A stretch of DNA of 64,000 nucleotides, from positions 1,781,501-1,845,500 of the forward strand of contig CANJKZ010000080.1 of the NCBI GenBank assembly GCA_947471745.1. The letters are read 5' to 3'. The notes under the pieces were generated by a model. The model was not told the origin of the DNA. It saw only the letters and a list, made by a program, of their open reading frames with translations, and did no database searches. The stretch is from Closterium sp. Naga37s-1 (lineage: Eukaryota > Streptophyta > Zygnematophyceae > Desmidiales > Closteriaceae). Shown here piece after piece: positions 41,684 to 52,968 of this stretch. How positions within the stretch are numbered: position 1 is the first letter of the stretch; each line of letters starts with the position of its first letter. The position numbers and the translations under genes are program-made.

Positions 41684-42981
41684 ATGAAAGTGTGAGCCAG
41701 ACATAGGCTAACAGAAGCATGGGCGCGCAGAGGCATGGGCGCGCAGAGGCATGGGCGCGCAGAGACATAGGCGCACAGAAGCATGGGCGCGCAGAGGCAT
41801 AGGCGCACAGAAGCATGGGCGCGCAGAGGCATAGGCGCACAGAAGCATGGGCGCGCAGAGGCATAGGCGCACAGAAGCATGGGCGCGCAGAGGCATGGGC
41901 GCTCAGAAGTACGCTGGTCTTGTTTCCTCCTCCTATTCCCCCCTCTCATCCCACCTCTTATACCCCCCCAACCATTCCTCTCTCCCAATCCCCCTTCCCA
42001 TTTCTCATCAGTTCCCCCCTCTCCGATTCCGCCCTCCAGTCCACACCACTTATTCCCTCTTCCATCTCCCCTCCCTTCCCCGCCCTTCCATTCCTCCTCC
42101 CATTCCCCGTTCACCCCTCCCGTTCCCCCTCCCATCCCCCCTTCCCACCCATTTTCCAGTCGCCCCCACATTGTTGATCCCTTTCCCCTCCCTCGTATTC
42201 CCCTCTCTCGTCCACCTTTCCGTTCCACTCTCCCATTCCCCCTAACCAACCCCCCCCCCCTCTTCAATTCCCCCTACATGTTCCCCTCCCATTCCCCCGT
42301 CATTCCCCCTTCCCACCGTCAACACTTCCAAGTACCCCCTCTCCCTCTTATTTCCCTCTCTCATTCCCCCCCCTCCCATGCACCACACAGCCTGCAGCCA
42401 TGTGCGGGCCTATTAACAAACCACGAGGTGTTTGAGCTGCTCACAGACCGGGGGGCCATGGGGGCAGTGGACGTGTCACAGGGCGGCATGGGGCCGGCAG
42501 CCATAGAGTGCCAGGTCTACACCTACCTTTGCGCCGCCCCTGCCGCCACCCAGACGCGGGCGGCTGTGGCTGCGTGCGCGGATCGGGCAGCGACTTTTGG
42601 ACTGACGCGGATGGAAACGCTGCAGCTGGTGAACCTGAGGCCTTCCCAACCTGTAGAAGCACACCTGGTATGTGGCGGTGATTCTCTACAGGCACACCTG
42701 ATATTATCACAATCCGTGTGAATGACTCACACAGACAGCCATTCGTTACGAGTAGATTATATCTTTCCTTTGCCGCCTCTTGAGCATCTCGTCCCCTCTT
42801 GTCCAGTCTTCCTCTCTTATCATCTCCATCACTCCCACCATGGCAGATCATAGCAGACTGTGAGATGCGTCTGCCAGGCGAGAGGGTGGAGCAGCTGTTG
42901 CAAGCCGTGGACGAGACACTGCCAGCAGCACCAGAGCTGGAAGGAGGAGCGGAGGAGGAGGGTGCAGTTGAGGGGGGCTGA
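41684..42981 (+). CDS. RPC9: RNA polymerase III subunit RPC9 (CRCP/Rpb4-like), 3 exons, 139 aa
   Basis: Stalk subunit of Pol III (partner of RPC8) needed for initiation at tRNA and 5S genes. Exons: 41684-41691 (only ATG AAA GT), 42391-42667, 42847-42981. Joined in phase, the N-terminus reads MKVLQPCAGLLTNHEVFELL, matching the family pattern MK-IV-L...LTN-EV in length and sequence. HRDC/Rpb4-type helices follow (THTQTR-like AATQTRAAV; LQLVNLRPSQPVEAHL; MRLPGERVEQLLQAVDETLPA). The C-terminus is acidic. Total length matches the usual roughly 135-150 residues. Intron 1 holds a 16-bp minisatellite and a 450-bp pyrimidine tract. An echo of exon 3 with its own open end lies at 43040-43165. The 8-nt first coding exon is inferred from phase and family length. 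Confidence 0.85.
41718..41908 (+). repeat. 16-bp minisatellite GCATGGGCGCGCAGAG (RPC9 intron 1)
   Basis: About 12 copies alternating with the variant GCATAGGCGCACAGAA. It starts about 25 bp after the exon 1 donor. A pyrimidine-only tract (about 41925-42380) runs on to the exon 2 acceptor. Confidence 0.93.
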
Positions 42982-43034
42982 GGGCACTAGTGGAAAGGAG
43001 ACGTTGCCAGCAGCTGTTGCAGCTGATGGTACGG

Positions 43035-43165
43035 TAAGTTGTGTCTGCCAGGCGAGAGGGTGGAGCAGCTGTTGCTAGCCGTGGGCGAGACACTGCCAGC
43101 AGCACCGGAGTTGGAAGGAGGAGCGGAGGAAGATGCTGTTGAGCGTGGGTTGAGGGCACGACGGC
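43035..43165 (+). repeat. echo of RPC9 exon 3
   Basis: TGTCTGCCAGGCGAGAGGGT through GGAGGAGCGGAGGA repeats 42870-42957 at about 95% identity. The first 23 bp of the exon and its acceptor are missing. A diverged GCTGAGG tail is also shared (42977 and 43153). Confidence 0.9.
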
Positions 43166-43544
43166 TTCTGAATGCTGGTGTCCTGATGAAGGGAGCGTAC
43201 GGTAATGAAAGGTGGAGCCAATATGCGCACTCCAAGAAGCAGCAATTGAAGATCTGTTGCCTGCCAGAGAATAGGGTCATTCATTAGGTACTCGATGCTG
43301 CTCTGCTGCACTGGCGCATGCATGACACTTGTGGTAGGCAGTAGAAAAGGTCACTGTGTTACCGGTATCATAAGACAGCATTGCTACAAGCTGTTCACAA
43401 AGTACACTGCATGCATAACCATACCAGTATATGAACTATAAGTGTCTGCGACGTATACTACGGTATATATCACGTATAAACGGCAATCAATCACTACGTG
43501 GTACGTAGTATCTCCTATAGATGGTGTAGTTGCTCACTACATAT
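43166..43544. other. gap between convergent RPC9 and bHLH genes
   Basis: Contains AT-rich DNA with partially symmetrical CGTATA/TATACG words (43440-43510). This should hold the 3' ends of both convergent genes. No poly(A) signal could be assigned with confidence. Confidence 0.5.
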
Positions 43545-46500
43545 CTACACCTGAAAATCCGGAACCACTACCTTAGCTGCCACAATATTAGCACACTTAG
43601 CACTAACAATAGCAAACCCTCTCACTGCCAGAGTCTTCATGGGTCCCTTCTCCCTCTCACCACCACCACCTCCACCTCCACCCCCCTTATTCCCTCCACT
43701 CCCACCACTCGCTCCAGTCCTACCACTACCACCATCTTTCCCTCCTGCACCCGCTCCCCCCGTGCCTCTCCGCTCCGCCTCCAGCCGCGCCTGCTGCATC
43801 TTCCGTCTCATCCTCAGCTTCGCAGCTTGCGCCGCCCGGGCGCTCTGCTTCGAGTTGGGTGAGTTCTCCACAGGAGCTGCAGACGTTGCTGTTGATGGTG
43901 CTAGTGCCCCGCTCTGCTGCTGCTGCTGAGGTTGCGAGTCAGCAGGGGCAGCGGCGGCGGCGGCAGCTGCAGCGGGAGTGCTGTTTGAGAATGTGCTGGC
44001 AGCTCCTGATTGGCTGGCCGTCATCTGCTGCTGCTGTTGCTGTTGTTTCTCGGCTGCAGCGGAGGCAGCGAGGCTGATACCAGAGGAGGCAGGAGCGTGG
44101 TGGGTGAGGGACGAGAGCGGCTCCTCCTTGCACACCCCACATGCACGCTCCGCGGCCGGGCAGTCCTCTCCCAGCGTTATCTCCTGGAAGCACCACAAGA
44201 GAAAACAACATCAGCAGGCGTTTTTAGATCAGCAAGGTTCTGGTTGCGAAACACGAGTGAGAGCAGCCCTTCATGGGGCAAGCACGTCGTGAGAAGAGGA
44301 GAAAGAAACCTATGAGGCAGCAGACGAGACAAGAATGGATGGTTGTGCGTACCTTGATCTGAGCGATGGTGGACTGCACTAGCTGTATCACCTCCAGCAG
44401 CATGGCTGCCGTGTCCCTCTGTGGCGTTGGGGAGTAGGGTAGTGGGGGAGAGACAAGGAAACGGGGAGAAAGGAAAGGGAGAGAAAGGGGGCATGAGCAG
44501 CTGAAACAGCATCAAGAGACCCGCGAGCACGGGCACTAATAAAAGCTGGAAAGAGGGTAGATAAGTTCATTGGAGCTAGGCACAAGGATAAATCACATAT
44601 TTAGAATGGGCTCGAGGATAATCACACTCAGAGGGTAAATTACCTTATTGGAGACGGGCACGAGGTCCAGCAGGCGCTTGACGCGGTGGTTCATGTCGTG
44701 CCGCCTCTTCCTCGCTGCGGACGCCGCAGCGTTCTGCACAAACCCCCGCTTGCGGCTGTACCCTGATCCTCCCCCCATCATGTCATCGTCATCATCCTCC
44801 TCCATATCATCCATAAACCCGCCCATGTCGCCCGCTCCCCGTGCCGCTTGTGCAGCAGCAGCAGCAGCAGCAGCTGAGGCCGAACCTGTTGCTGATGAGC
44901 CACCGCCAGCGCCCAGGGAGGGGAGGGAGGAAGGGGTGGTGGACATTGAAGCGCTGCGCGGAACCATCTTGTATCCAAAGCCCAGCGGCCCGTTGCCTCC
45001 CGCGTACTGCAGCTGCATCACCGTGTCGCTGTGCCCTGCGGGGTTAGGGTCGTTCGTCAATGTTGCTTGCTTGACTACGCCTCCCTTTCCTCCTCCTGCT
45101 CCTGCTGCTGCCCCCCCACCCTCAGTCTCCTCTGCAGCATCCAGGCTCAGTTTCAATTCGTCCTCCTCGCACGTCAGGTCCACAGATGCACCTGCTCTAG
45201 AGGCACCTGCACCTCCCCCAGGTGAGCCTGCCCCGGTCGCTTCTTCCTTCACAGTCATGGGTGCGTTGCCAGTGCTGCTGGCATGCCTGCTGACGTCTTG
45301 GGGACGGGCTGCTGAAGGTGCAGCAGTCAGGGGTGGGAGGACCAGGGCGCGAGTAGCAGGAGCTGCAGGAGCAGCAGGAGGGGCAGGGGCGGTTGGAGCA
45401 GCTGTGATGGTTGAAGTGGTGGCGGATGGGGGAGTGCAAGGTGGTGCTGATGGGGAGCGGAGGAGGGCAGGGTGCGTTGAGAGGAGAGGGCGAGAGGGGG
45501 GAGGGGGCAGCGTTTGGGACTGCTGTGGCTGCTGCTGTGGCTGCTGCTGCTGCTTCTGGGGCTGCTGGTGGGGCTGCTGCACCTGCTGCGGCGGCTGCTG
45601 CGGGTGCTGCTGCTGCTGGCTGTGCATTGGTCGCTGCTGCTGCAGGGTGAGGGGCGCGAGGGAGGAGTGGTCGAGCGCCGGGGGAGGCAGGGAGCGAGAG
45701 GGGACCAGCAAGGGGGTACCTCTGGGGGTGTGGCTGCCGCTGTAGGGAGCGCCACTACTGTGTGGGGTGCTGCCGTTGCTGCTCTGATACGCGCTGCTGC
45801 TGCCGTTGCCGCCGCTGCCGAAGCGAGAAGCAGGGAGGGAGAGGGGCGCGTGAGAGAGGGGAGTGGGCGGAGCACGGGGAGCAGCGGCGGCGGCAATAAC
45901 AGGGGTGCTGGCGTTGGAGAAAGCAGGCGACCCTGCTGCTGTTGCCGCCGCTGGTGCTGCTGCTGCTGCTGCTGCTGCTGCCAGTGATGGCGAGTTAGAA
46001 GAAGCTCTAGGAGCGTTCGGAGCAGCAGAAGCATCAGCAGCAGGAGCAGGAGCAGGGGCAGGGGCAGGAGAGGAGAAGGGTGGCCCTGCGGAGGGGGTCC
46101 CTGCAGGAGTCCTCGGAGGAGCAGACATGCCGTTATATCCGTTACTGTTACTGTTACCAATGCTGTTACCAATGCTGTTACCAATGCTGTTGGGGGTGCT
46201 CTTAGTGATACTGGTTTCCGTGTTATTGACTCCCATGTTGTTGGGATGCCAGCCTTGCGGTGTGGCTGTGTGGGAGAAGGATTGAGAGTGGGACAAGGGA
46301 TGCTGGGCGTGGGATGGTCGGGGCTGGCTTGCCGGAGCGTAGGAGGCAGAGTGTGAGCGAGTGAGAGGAGGAAGGGACGAGGAAGCTGGGCCACCAGCAG
46401 CAGCACCACCAGCACCAGCAGCACCTGCACCAGCAGGAGCAGCAGCGGTACCAGCGCAGCAGGTGCAGGCTGCATGCATGTGATTGGCTGACGCAGCCCT

Positions 46501-47265
46501 GTTGCTCGTCCCGCCGCCCACGTTATTTGCGCCGTTGTTGCCGCTGAGAACCACCATGCCATTACTATTGTTATTATTATTAAAGTTATTGGCGCTCATG
46601 CTGTTATTCCCAGTTATTCCCGGGCATGAGCTTGGACCAATAGGCATGGCAGGACCGGCAGGAGCAGGAGGAGGAGGAGGCAGAGGAGGACGGGCAAAGG
46701 CAGGAGGAACAGCAGGTGTGGAGGGAGGAGGGGAAGGCGAGACGAGGGGGATTCGGACCACTGACGTGTCCACGCTGCTGCCAAAGCCGCTGCGTCCTGC
46801 TGCTTGTCCCGCCCTGCTGTTGCTGCTGCCCGCCTGTTGCCCTTGCTGCTGCTGTGGCAGCTGCTGCATCTGAAACGGCGGCTGTTGCTGCACCGGCGGC
46901 TGCTGTAGTTTCACCTGTGGCGGGGCTGCCTGTAGCGGCGGTTGTAGCACTGGCGGCACGAGGTGCCCACTGGCACCGCCACGCGCGCCACCATGCTGCA
47001 TGCAGCTGCACGCCCCGTGACCATCACCACAGTGGTTGTGGCTGTGGGTGTGACTGTGGCTGTGTGAGCTTGCAACGCGACGGCTCGTACAAGCGCCACC
47101 GCTGCAACTGGCAGCAGTGGGACCAGTGGTGCTAGCTCCCAGCGGCACTGCTGCTGCTGCTGCTGCTGCTGAGCCTGTTATTGCCGTCCCTCCGCTGGAA
47201 GCTTTTCGCTGCATGAAAGGCAGGAAGGATCCCAGAAGCATCGGCTTTGCCGCACCTTCTCGCAC

Positions 47266-47322
<57 letters not shown>

Positions 47323-47788
47323 TTGGTGCTGCTGCTGCTGGAGCTGATATTGCTGCTGCTGCTGCTGCGGCTGCTGCTGCTGACGCTGATATTGTTGCTG
47401 CTGCTGTTGCTGCAGTTGGTCTTGCTGCTGGCGCTGATACTGTTGTTGCTGCTGCTGCTGGTATTGCTGGTGCTGCTGCTGCTGGTATTGCTGGTGCTGC
47501 TGCTGCTGGTATTGCTGGTGCTGCTGCTGCTGGTATTGCTGGTGCTGCTGCTGCTGGTACTGCTGCTGCTGATGATGTTGCTGGTGAGGCTGCTGTTGCT
47601 GCGGCCTCTGCTGTTGTGGCTGCTGCAACACCACCGTCTGGGAAAGAGGCTTGAACTCTGGCTGTTGGTATACCTGTTGCTGTTGCTGTTGCTGCTGCTG
47701 CTGCTGTTGCTGCTGCGGCTGATGGTATAGATGCTGCTGTTGCTGCTGCGGCTGCTGTTGCTGGTGCTGCTGCTGCTGTTGCCGGTGC

Positions 47789-47823
<35 letters not shown>

Positions 47824-48272
47824 CGGTGGAGGTAGGTGCATTTGCTGCTGGTACTGCTGCTGGGCCGACACTCCCGCTTGTGGCGAACGCTGCTGCCTCG
47901 ACGCCTCTGTCTGCTGCTGCTGCTGCTGCTGCAGCAGCTGTGTTTGCTGCGGCGGCAGCTGTGGCACTTGCACAGCAGAGCTACCGCCCCCCCTCCCTCC
48001 GCTCCTTATCGCCTCCGCGCTCTCTCCCTCTGCCCCACGCGGGTATCCATCTCCGTTCGCACTGCCTGCACTCACTCCACCTGCTCTCGCACCTGACTCT
48101 GGCCCTGAACCCGAACCTAGGGCGGAGCCTAGGCCCGAGCCTAGCCCCGAGCCTGAGCCCGAGTCAGCGGGGAGTCCGGCGGGGTGCATGGGGAGAGGGG
48201 AGCCATCGAGGCTGCCCAGCCCAGCGAAGATGTTGCTCTCTGCCGCGCTGCCACCGGCCTGTGACACAGGCG

Positions 48273-48304
<32 letters not shown>

Positions 48305-48679
48305 GGTGGTTGCTGCGGCTGGAGTGGCTGCTGCGGCTGCTGGTATTGCGGCGATTGCCGCTGCTGCTGCTGTTGCTGCTGCAGGAGCGGCTGCTGCGGC
48401 GGCCTGGGAGGGGGAGGAGGGAGGTTTACTTGGCCCAGTGGCGGCGGGGCGCGCGGGGAGATGCTGTCGCCCGCTACGATGGCGACGGCGGCGGCGGCAG
48501 CGGCGGCGAGAGCGGGGGAGTCGGAGAAGGTGAGGTCGCGAACCAACGCCGTGCTGCTGCTGCTGTGGTTCATCTCACTGCCGTACTGCGCCTGCTGCTG
48601 CTGTTGCTGCATCTGCGATTGCGGCTGTTGCATCTGCTGCTGTTGACTGCTAGGGTTGTACTGCTGCGGCTGCGGCTGC

Positions 48680-48712
<33 letters not shown>

Positions 48713-49935
48713 AGAAGCGGCTGCTGCGGCGCATCCAGCGGCCGCGTGTCGTTTTCCCGCGCGTTGAGACGGTCCATCAGGTTGCCCCGCACTGCCCGCC
48801 GAGCCTCGTTATAAGCCAGCCCGCGATAAGTACTAGGCGAGCAGGCAATCGGAGCGGGACCAGCATTTCCCGGAAACAGGTCGCTCTGAGGCGTTGGGGA
48901 GACACGAACATCCGATGTGGACGACGGGCCAATGGAAGACGGACACGTGGAGGCCTGGCCGGTCTCGCAGAGGATATCGGAAACGGGCGTGTCGTAATAG
49001 GAGGTGAGGGACCAAGGCTCCGGTGATTGGTTGGCGGGGTAAGACGGGCCGTTAGTGTAGGAGGGCGCATTGGTGTAAGATGACGGCGCGTTGTTGCTAG
49101 ACGGCCCGTTGGTGTACGAAAGGGCGTTGTTGAACGACCCGCCGTCCGATCCGCCGCCGATCGCGCGGCTGCCGTGCGGCGCAGGGGTGGCGAAGCTCAC
49201 CGAATCGACGGCCATGATTAGATCCTGCACGGTCATCCCGGGCATCGGCGAAGTGCGCGAGAGCAGCAGACCCGCCGAGTCCGTCCCGGACAGATTAACT
49301 CCAAACGGACTATTCCCGCCACTCATACCCCCCATCCCGCGATTCCCGCCGCCAGATCCGGCGGACATCGCCCCAGTGCCCATCCCCGGTCCGCTTTCTC
49401 CTTGGTAGCCGCGGCTTCCGCCGCTCCCGCCGCTGTTTCCCGCGAAAGGCGGCGCATCGTGCAGCATTGTGCTGTCGCCGCTGATTGGGTCGTTGAAAAT
49501 GTCGTCTTCGCTCGGCAGCCACGCCGGCGACCAGCACATTCCGCCTGCGCCGTCCCCTCCCGCCCCCCCGCCCCCGCTCTTGCGCGGAGTTTCCGCCTCC
49601 GGGATCCGCGTGTGCGGGGACGGGCGGGAGAGGCGCGCCTCCATGTCGTCGGCGGCCGTCAGAAAAGATGACGGGCCGGGAGGAGATGACGGATCGAAGT
49701 CGTCGGCGAACTCCGTGTCGGAGAGGCGCTCCGACGAGGTGAAGCACGCGCTCGCGCCGCCCGGGTCGAGCCCGTGCATGGCGTCGAGCGCCGCCCAGAG
49801 GGGCGGCGCGGGGCTGATTTGCGGCGCGAAGAGGGAAATCGGTGCGGAGGGATCGTCGAGAGACATTTTGGTGGCGGGAGCGTTGTGACCGGGGGAGGCG
49901 AGGGGGAGGTGGATTAGGACTGAATCGTCCGACAT
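43545..49935 (-). CDS. giant poly-Gln bHLH transcription factor (BIM-like), 3 exons, about 1998 aa
   Basis: Exons on the minus strand: 49935-44644 (1764 codons), 44418-44353 (22 codons), 44183-43545 (212 codons and stop), phases all 0. The DNA-binding/dimerisation region spans exons 1-2: basic region and helix 1 ARKRRHDMNHRVKRLLDLVP, loop VSNK, then helix 2 RDTAAMLLEVIQLVQSTIAQ. The KRDTA..LLEVI signature resembles plant BIM-type bHLH proteins that partner BES1/BZR1 in brassinosteroid signalling in land plants; that role is not implied here. The N-terminal third is acidic, Ser/Pro- and Gly-rich, with an SDTEFADDFDP block. Long Gln tracts lie at about 48.7-47.3 kb, encoded by mixed CAG/CAA. 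An acidic EEDDDDDMM run precedes the basic region. The true 3' end is uncertain: a possible donor in GCTAAG|GTAGTG near 43580 could add exons. Confidence 0.8.
44555..44615 (-). repeat. decayed echoes of bHLH exon 1 3' end
   Basis: On the plus strand AAGTTCATTGGAGCTAGGCACAAGGAT (44561-44588, quoted in part) and AGAATGGGCTCGAGGATAAT (44602-44621) resemble the exon 1 end TTACCTTATTGGAGACGGGC (44641-44660). They lie on the intron side, as in the other genes. Confidence 0.55.
47262..47345. repeat. CTG/CAG run in the bHLH coding sequence
   Basis: A nearly uninterrupted CTG run (about 20 repeats) encoding Gln on the minus strand. Shorter runs recur at 47440-47580, 47665-47820, 47905-47945, 48270-48305 and 48675-48720. 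Tract length is likely polymorphic. Confidence 0.95.
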
Positions 49936-51219
49936 TGTGCGGCTCTGCTGCGCTAAGGAACCTACGAGAGTATCGGGGCTAGATATTGCCGCTCTGCGCG
50001 TGGCTAAAGATCGCGACCATGACCTATTTAAGCGGTTTAAGGAGAAGCGTTGATCCTTAATATTATCCCTACTCTTTAGATGGCCGACTTTGCTTCATGG
50101 TCAACATTACTAGTTGCGCCGAAGCCATTTCAGAAAGCTCTCTGACTTTCTTTTGGCAGATCGATTGTGGTAAGGACAGCAAAGGGAAAGGGTGCTGCAG
50201 ATCGAGATTAGGGGAGACAAAACGAGCACCACTCTGCAAAGTTGACTGCGCTAGAGAAAGCCAGGGTAGGATGGCAGGAGCAAGGGAGGAGGGACCCGAA
50301 ATCATCACCTTAGCGATGGAAGGGGCGAAATGGGGTGGATGGTGGAATTGGGAGGCAAGGGTGCGAGAGAGGGATTGATTGCTGGTGCTGTGATTGCCCA
50401 TGCTGCCACATCCCCCAGATTGCCCCACGCCGAAAGGAATGTGTCGAAGTTATGAAATCGGAGCGCATGTCCGCGGCCTCTGGGTGACGATGCCATGAGC
50501 GCGGCGCGCGGGAATGGGTGGCGAGTAAGGTTTGAAACACGAAAGTCGACAGCACAGTGACCTTTTGTCACAATGCGTTGCGTTCATAGCCGTCGGATAG
50601 GAAATGCTCTACATCGACAGTCCGATCGTCAAAGTTCGTGCCATTTCTATGGGTTTCTGAAGGCGGCATTGAAAACTTTAGCCTTGCCGGGCAGGTTTGA
50701 GCAAATCAGTCCAGTGTGCAAACCAAAAAGGGGCAGTTATTGCACATGGCACCACGATAATGCGAAACATGATTCGCAAGGCAACGCACACACCAAATTT
50801 TCCCAGGGCTTGCGACCATTCACGACAACGAGAAATCGCCGTATCATAGGTCTGACTACTGACAGCAATCGCACGTCCTGCAATGTCATGCCTTGATTCG
50901 CACGGATGTTACCACTTTGGTGTCTGACGTCAGATTCGTACGAAAACAGGTCGCAGAGTCGTGAATGTACTCATAAGACGGTTGATTCCGACTTCGCTTG
51001 TAGATAAAGGTGTATGATCTATGGTCAGGTCTTACGCACAAACATATGCGCGGCTGGGCCGTCGGTATGAGTGTAGTGGTGGGCAAGTGTAAGGAATTTT
51101 CTCGACATTCCTTACCGCGACCGTCAACATTGCATACAGCAGCAGCCGTTGTTCGCCCGTAACTGCTAACGGGGCTTCGCCAACTTCGCGCGCACTGTTT
51201 CACCAAACCATGAACTGCC
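49936..51219. other. bHLH 5' flank and intergenic DNA
   Basis: Upstream of the bHLH start codon there is no clear TATA box. 50090-51200 contains only short unsupported frames. No RNA gene or TIR element was recognised. Confidence 0.5.
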
Positions 51220-51474
51220 TGTCAAGAATGAAAGTCTTGCATTCACAATGTTGGTTGGGGTACATAAGCCTATCCCTAAGAGTTGTACCCCCTATGACAC
51301 ACATCACCAAGACTACAACATTTGACACACCCCCATAGTCTAAGTAAGGGGGTGTCAAGCAAAACCAAAAGTGTACGGTCACAAGACCAGTCACAAAGAA
51401 ACAAAGCTCAGGGTGGATCACAACGTCACCACACACTCTGAGCACAAACAAAAGAGGCCACAAGGCCAGTCCAA
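51220..51474 (-). mobile_element. copia element A, distal 3' part (3' LTR, PPT, 3' UTR)
   Basis: On the minus strand: a 3' UTR segment (51474-51338), the polypurine tract TATGGGGGTG (51337-51328), then a presumed LTR of 108 bp starting TGTCAA (51327) and ending TTGACA (51220). The LTR end is inferred from the inverted TGTCAA/TTGACA termini, since the 5' LTR lies outside the window. The UTR is homologous to element B's UTR at 58263-58398. It was separated from the rest of element A (58885-64000) by insertion of element B. Confidence 0.8.
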
Positions 51475-51605
51475 TGTAAAAGTATATATATGCTATATAT
51501 GTTTAGGCAGTAGTGGGGTAGCCAATATGGGGTACAGCCCCTTTTAGGGTTTCATACTTGTACCCAACCCTTTCATAGTTTATTCATTCCTGCTAGTTTC
51601 TAACA
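51475..51605 (+). repeat. 5' LTR of copia B
   Basis: TGTAAAAGTATATATATGC...TTCTAACA. Contains an inverted GGGTAC...GTACCC pair and a TATATATG box that could act as the core promoter. It carries the uninterrupted GTAGTGGGG site into which the TRIM inserted in the other LTR. Confidence 0.95.
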
Positions 51606-52693
51606 TGGTTTCAGAGCACTAGGTCCGTAGGACCGTTTTTTTTTTTTTTTTTTTTTTTTTTCCGGGCCCACCTACCATTACGGTTACCACGCTACCCCAT
51701 GTGTTGCATGCCTTGCCTTGTGACGTGTTGCGCTGCGCGAGCCGTCCTGCAGCCCTCACGCTGCCTACTGCTGCCCTAGACCAGCGCGCCGCCCCTACAG
51801 GCCCGTAAGGCCAGCGCGCCGCCCCTGCAGGCCCGCCAGGCCCGCGAGCCTTCCCTGCAGGCCCGTCAGGCCCGCGAGCCACCCCTGCAGGCCAGAGCGC
51901 CGCCCCTCCTCGCGGCCACGACCTGCCACTGACGCAGCCCTACCTGGCCCCACCCTGCAGCAGCTCGCGCGCGGCTCGCTGCTGCTCCGCGCGCCGCGTC
52001 CGCAGCCCGCGCTGCGTGCTGCAGCCCCGTGCGTCGCACTGCAGCCCCGCGCGTCGCGCTGCAGCCTCGCGCGTCGCGCTGCAGCCCCGCGCGTCGCGTC
52101 AGCTGCCCGCACGTCGCGCTGCAGCCCCGCGCGCCGCGGCTGCCGTCCTCGCGCAGCCCGCGGCGGCTTCGCGCGCCGCGCCCGCAGCTCGCGTTGCGCG
52201 CTGCAGGCCCGCGCGCCGCGGCTGCCCCTGTTCGTCGCGGCGCCCCCCCCTGGACGTCGCCCCGGCCTGTCGCGACGCCCCTCCTCTGGACGCTGCCCCT
52301 GCCTGACTGCCGCTGTCGCTCCTGCAGCAGCTGCCGCGGAGCGCCTTGCCACAGTCGCGGCCCCGCCCTGCAGCAGCTGCCGCGGAGCCTTCTGCCGCCG
52401 TCACGGCCCTGCCTTGCAGCAGCTGCCGCGGAGCCTCCTGCAACTGTCACGACCCCGCCCTGTAGCAGCTGTCGCGGCCCTGCTCTGCTGCAGCTGTCGT
52501 GGCCCCGTCGTCGCCGCCGTCGTGCACCTACCCGGCTGCCGCCCGCCGAGCGCCGGCCCTGACCGCCACTGGTGAGCACCTGCCTTGTTTGCGCACTGTA
52601 GCGCCACCTGCCTGCCTGCCTTCCACGCCTGCCTGCCTGCCCTGCCCGCGCTGCTACTGCTGCTACTGCTGTTCCTTCTGTTACTACTGCTAG

Positions 52694-52744
<51 letters not shown>

Positions 52745-52968
52745 ACTACTGCTACTGCTGCTACTGGCGGTGGCCAGATGCAGCTCCAGCTACGTCCACG
52801 CGAGTCTCTCACGCCCCAGCAGCTTCGTGAGTGGTACGCTAGTTGGGGTTGTGGCGGTAGCCGTCGTGGCTATCGCCCAGGAGCTGGTCAGTCGGGAGCG
52901 TCTGGCAGTGGCCAGCTGCAGCTGCAGCGGCGTCCGCGCGAGAGTGGTACGCTCAGAGTAGAGGGTCT
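51606..52968 (+). other. copia B leader/gag region: PBS, poly-T run, GC-rich repeats, CTG run
   Basis: After the primer site comes a run of about 26 T (51636-51661). Then 51780-52560 is GC-rich with repeated CTGCAGCCCCGCGCGTCGCG-like words, and there is a CTG run at 52697-52742. A short frame near 52778-52970 encodes LTPQQLREWYAS, a motif that recurs twice in the integrase-RT linker. I cannot recognise an intact gag domain. Confidence 0.7.

Noticed and set aside
51619..52607. Arg/Ala-rich frames in the copia B leader as gag
   Set aside because: Composition-driven frames on both strands of a GC-rich repeat. No gag motif visible.
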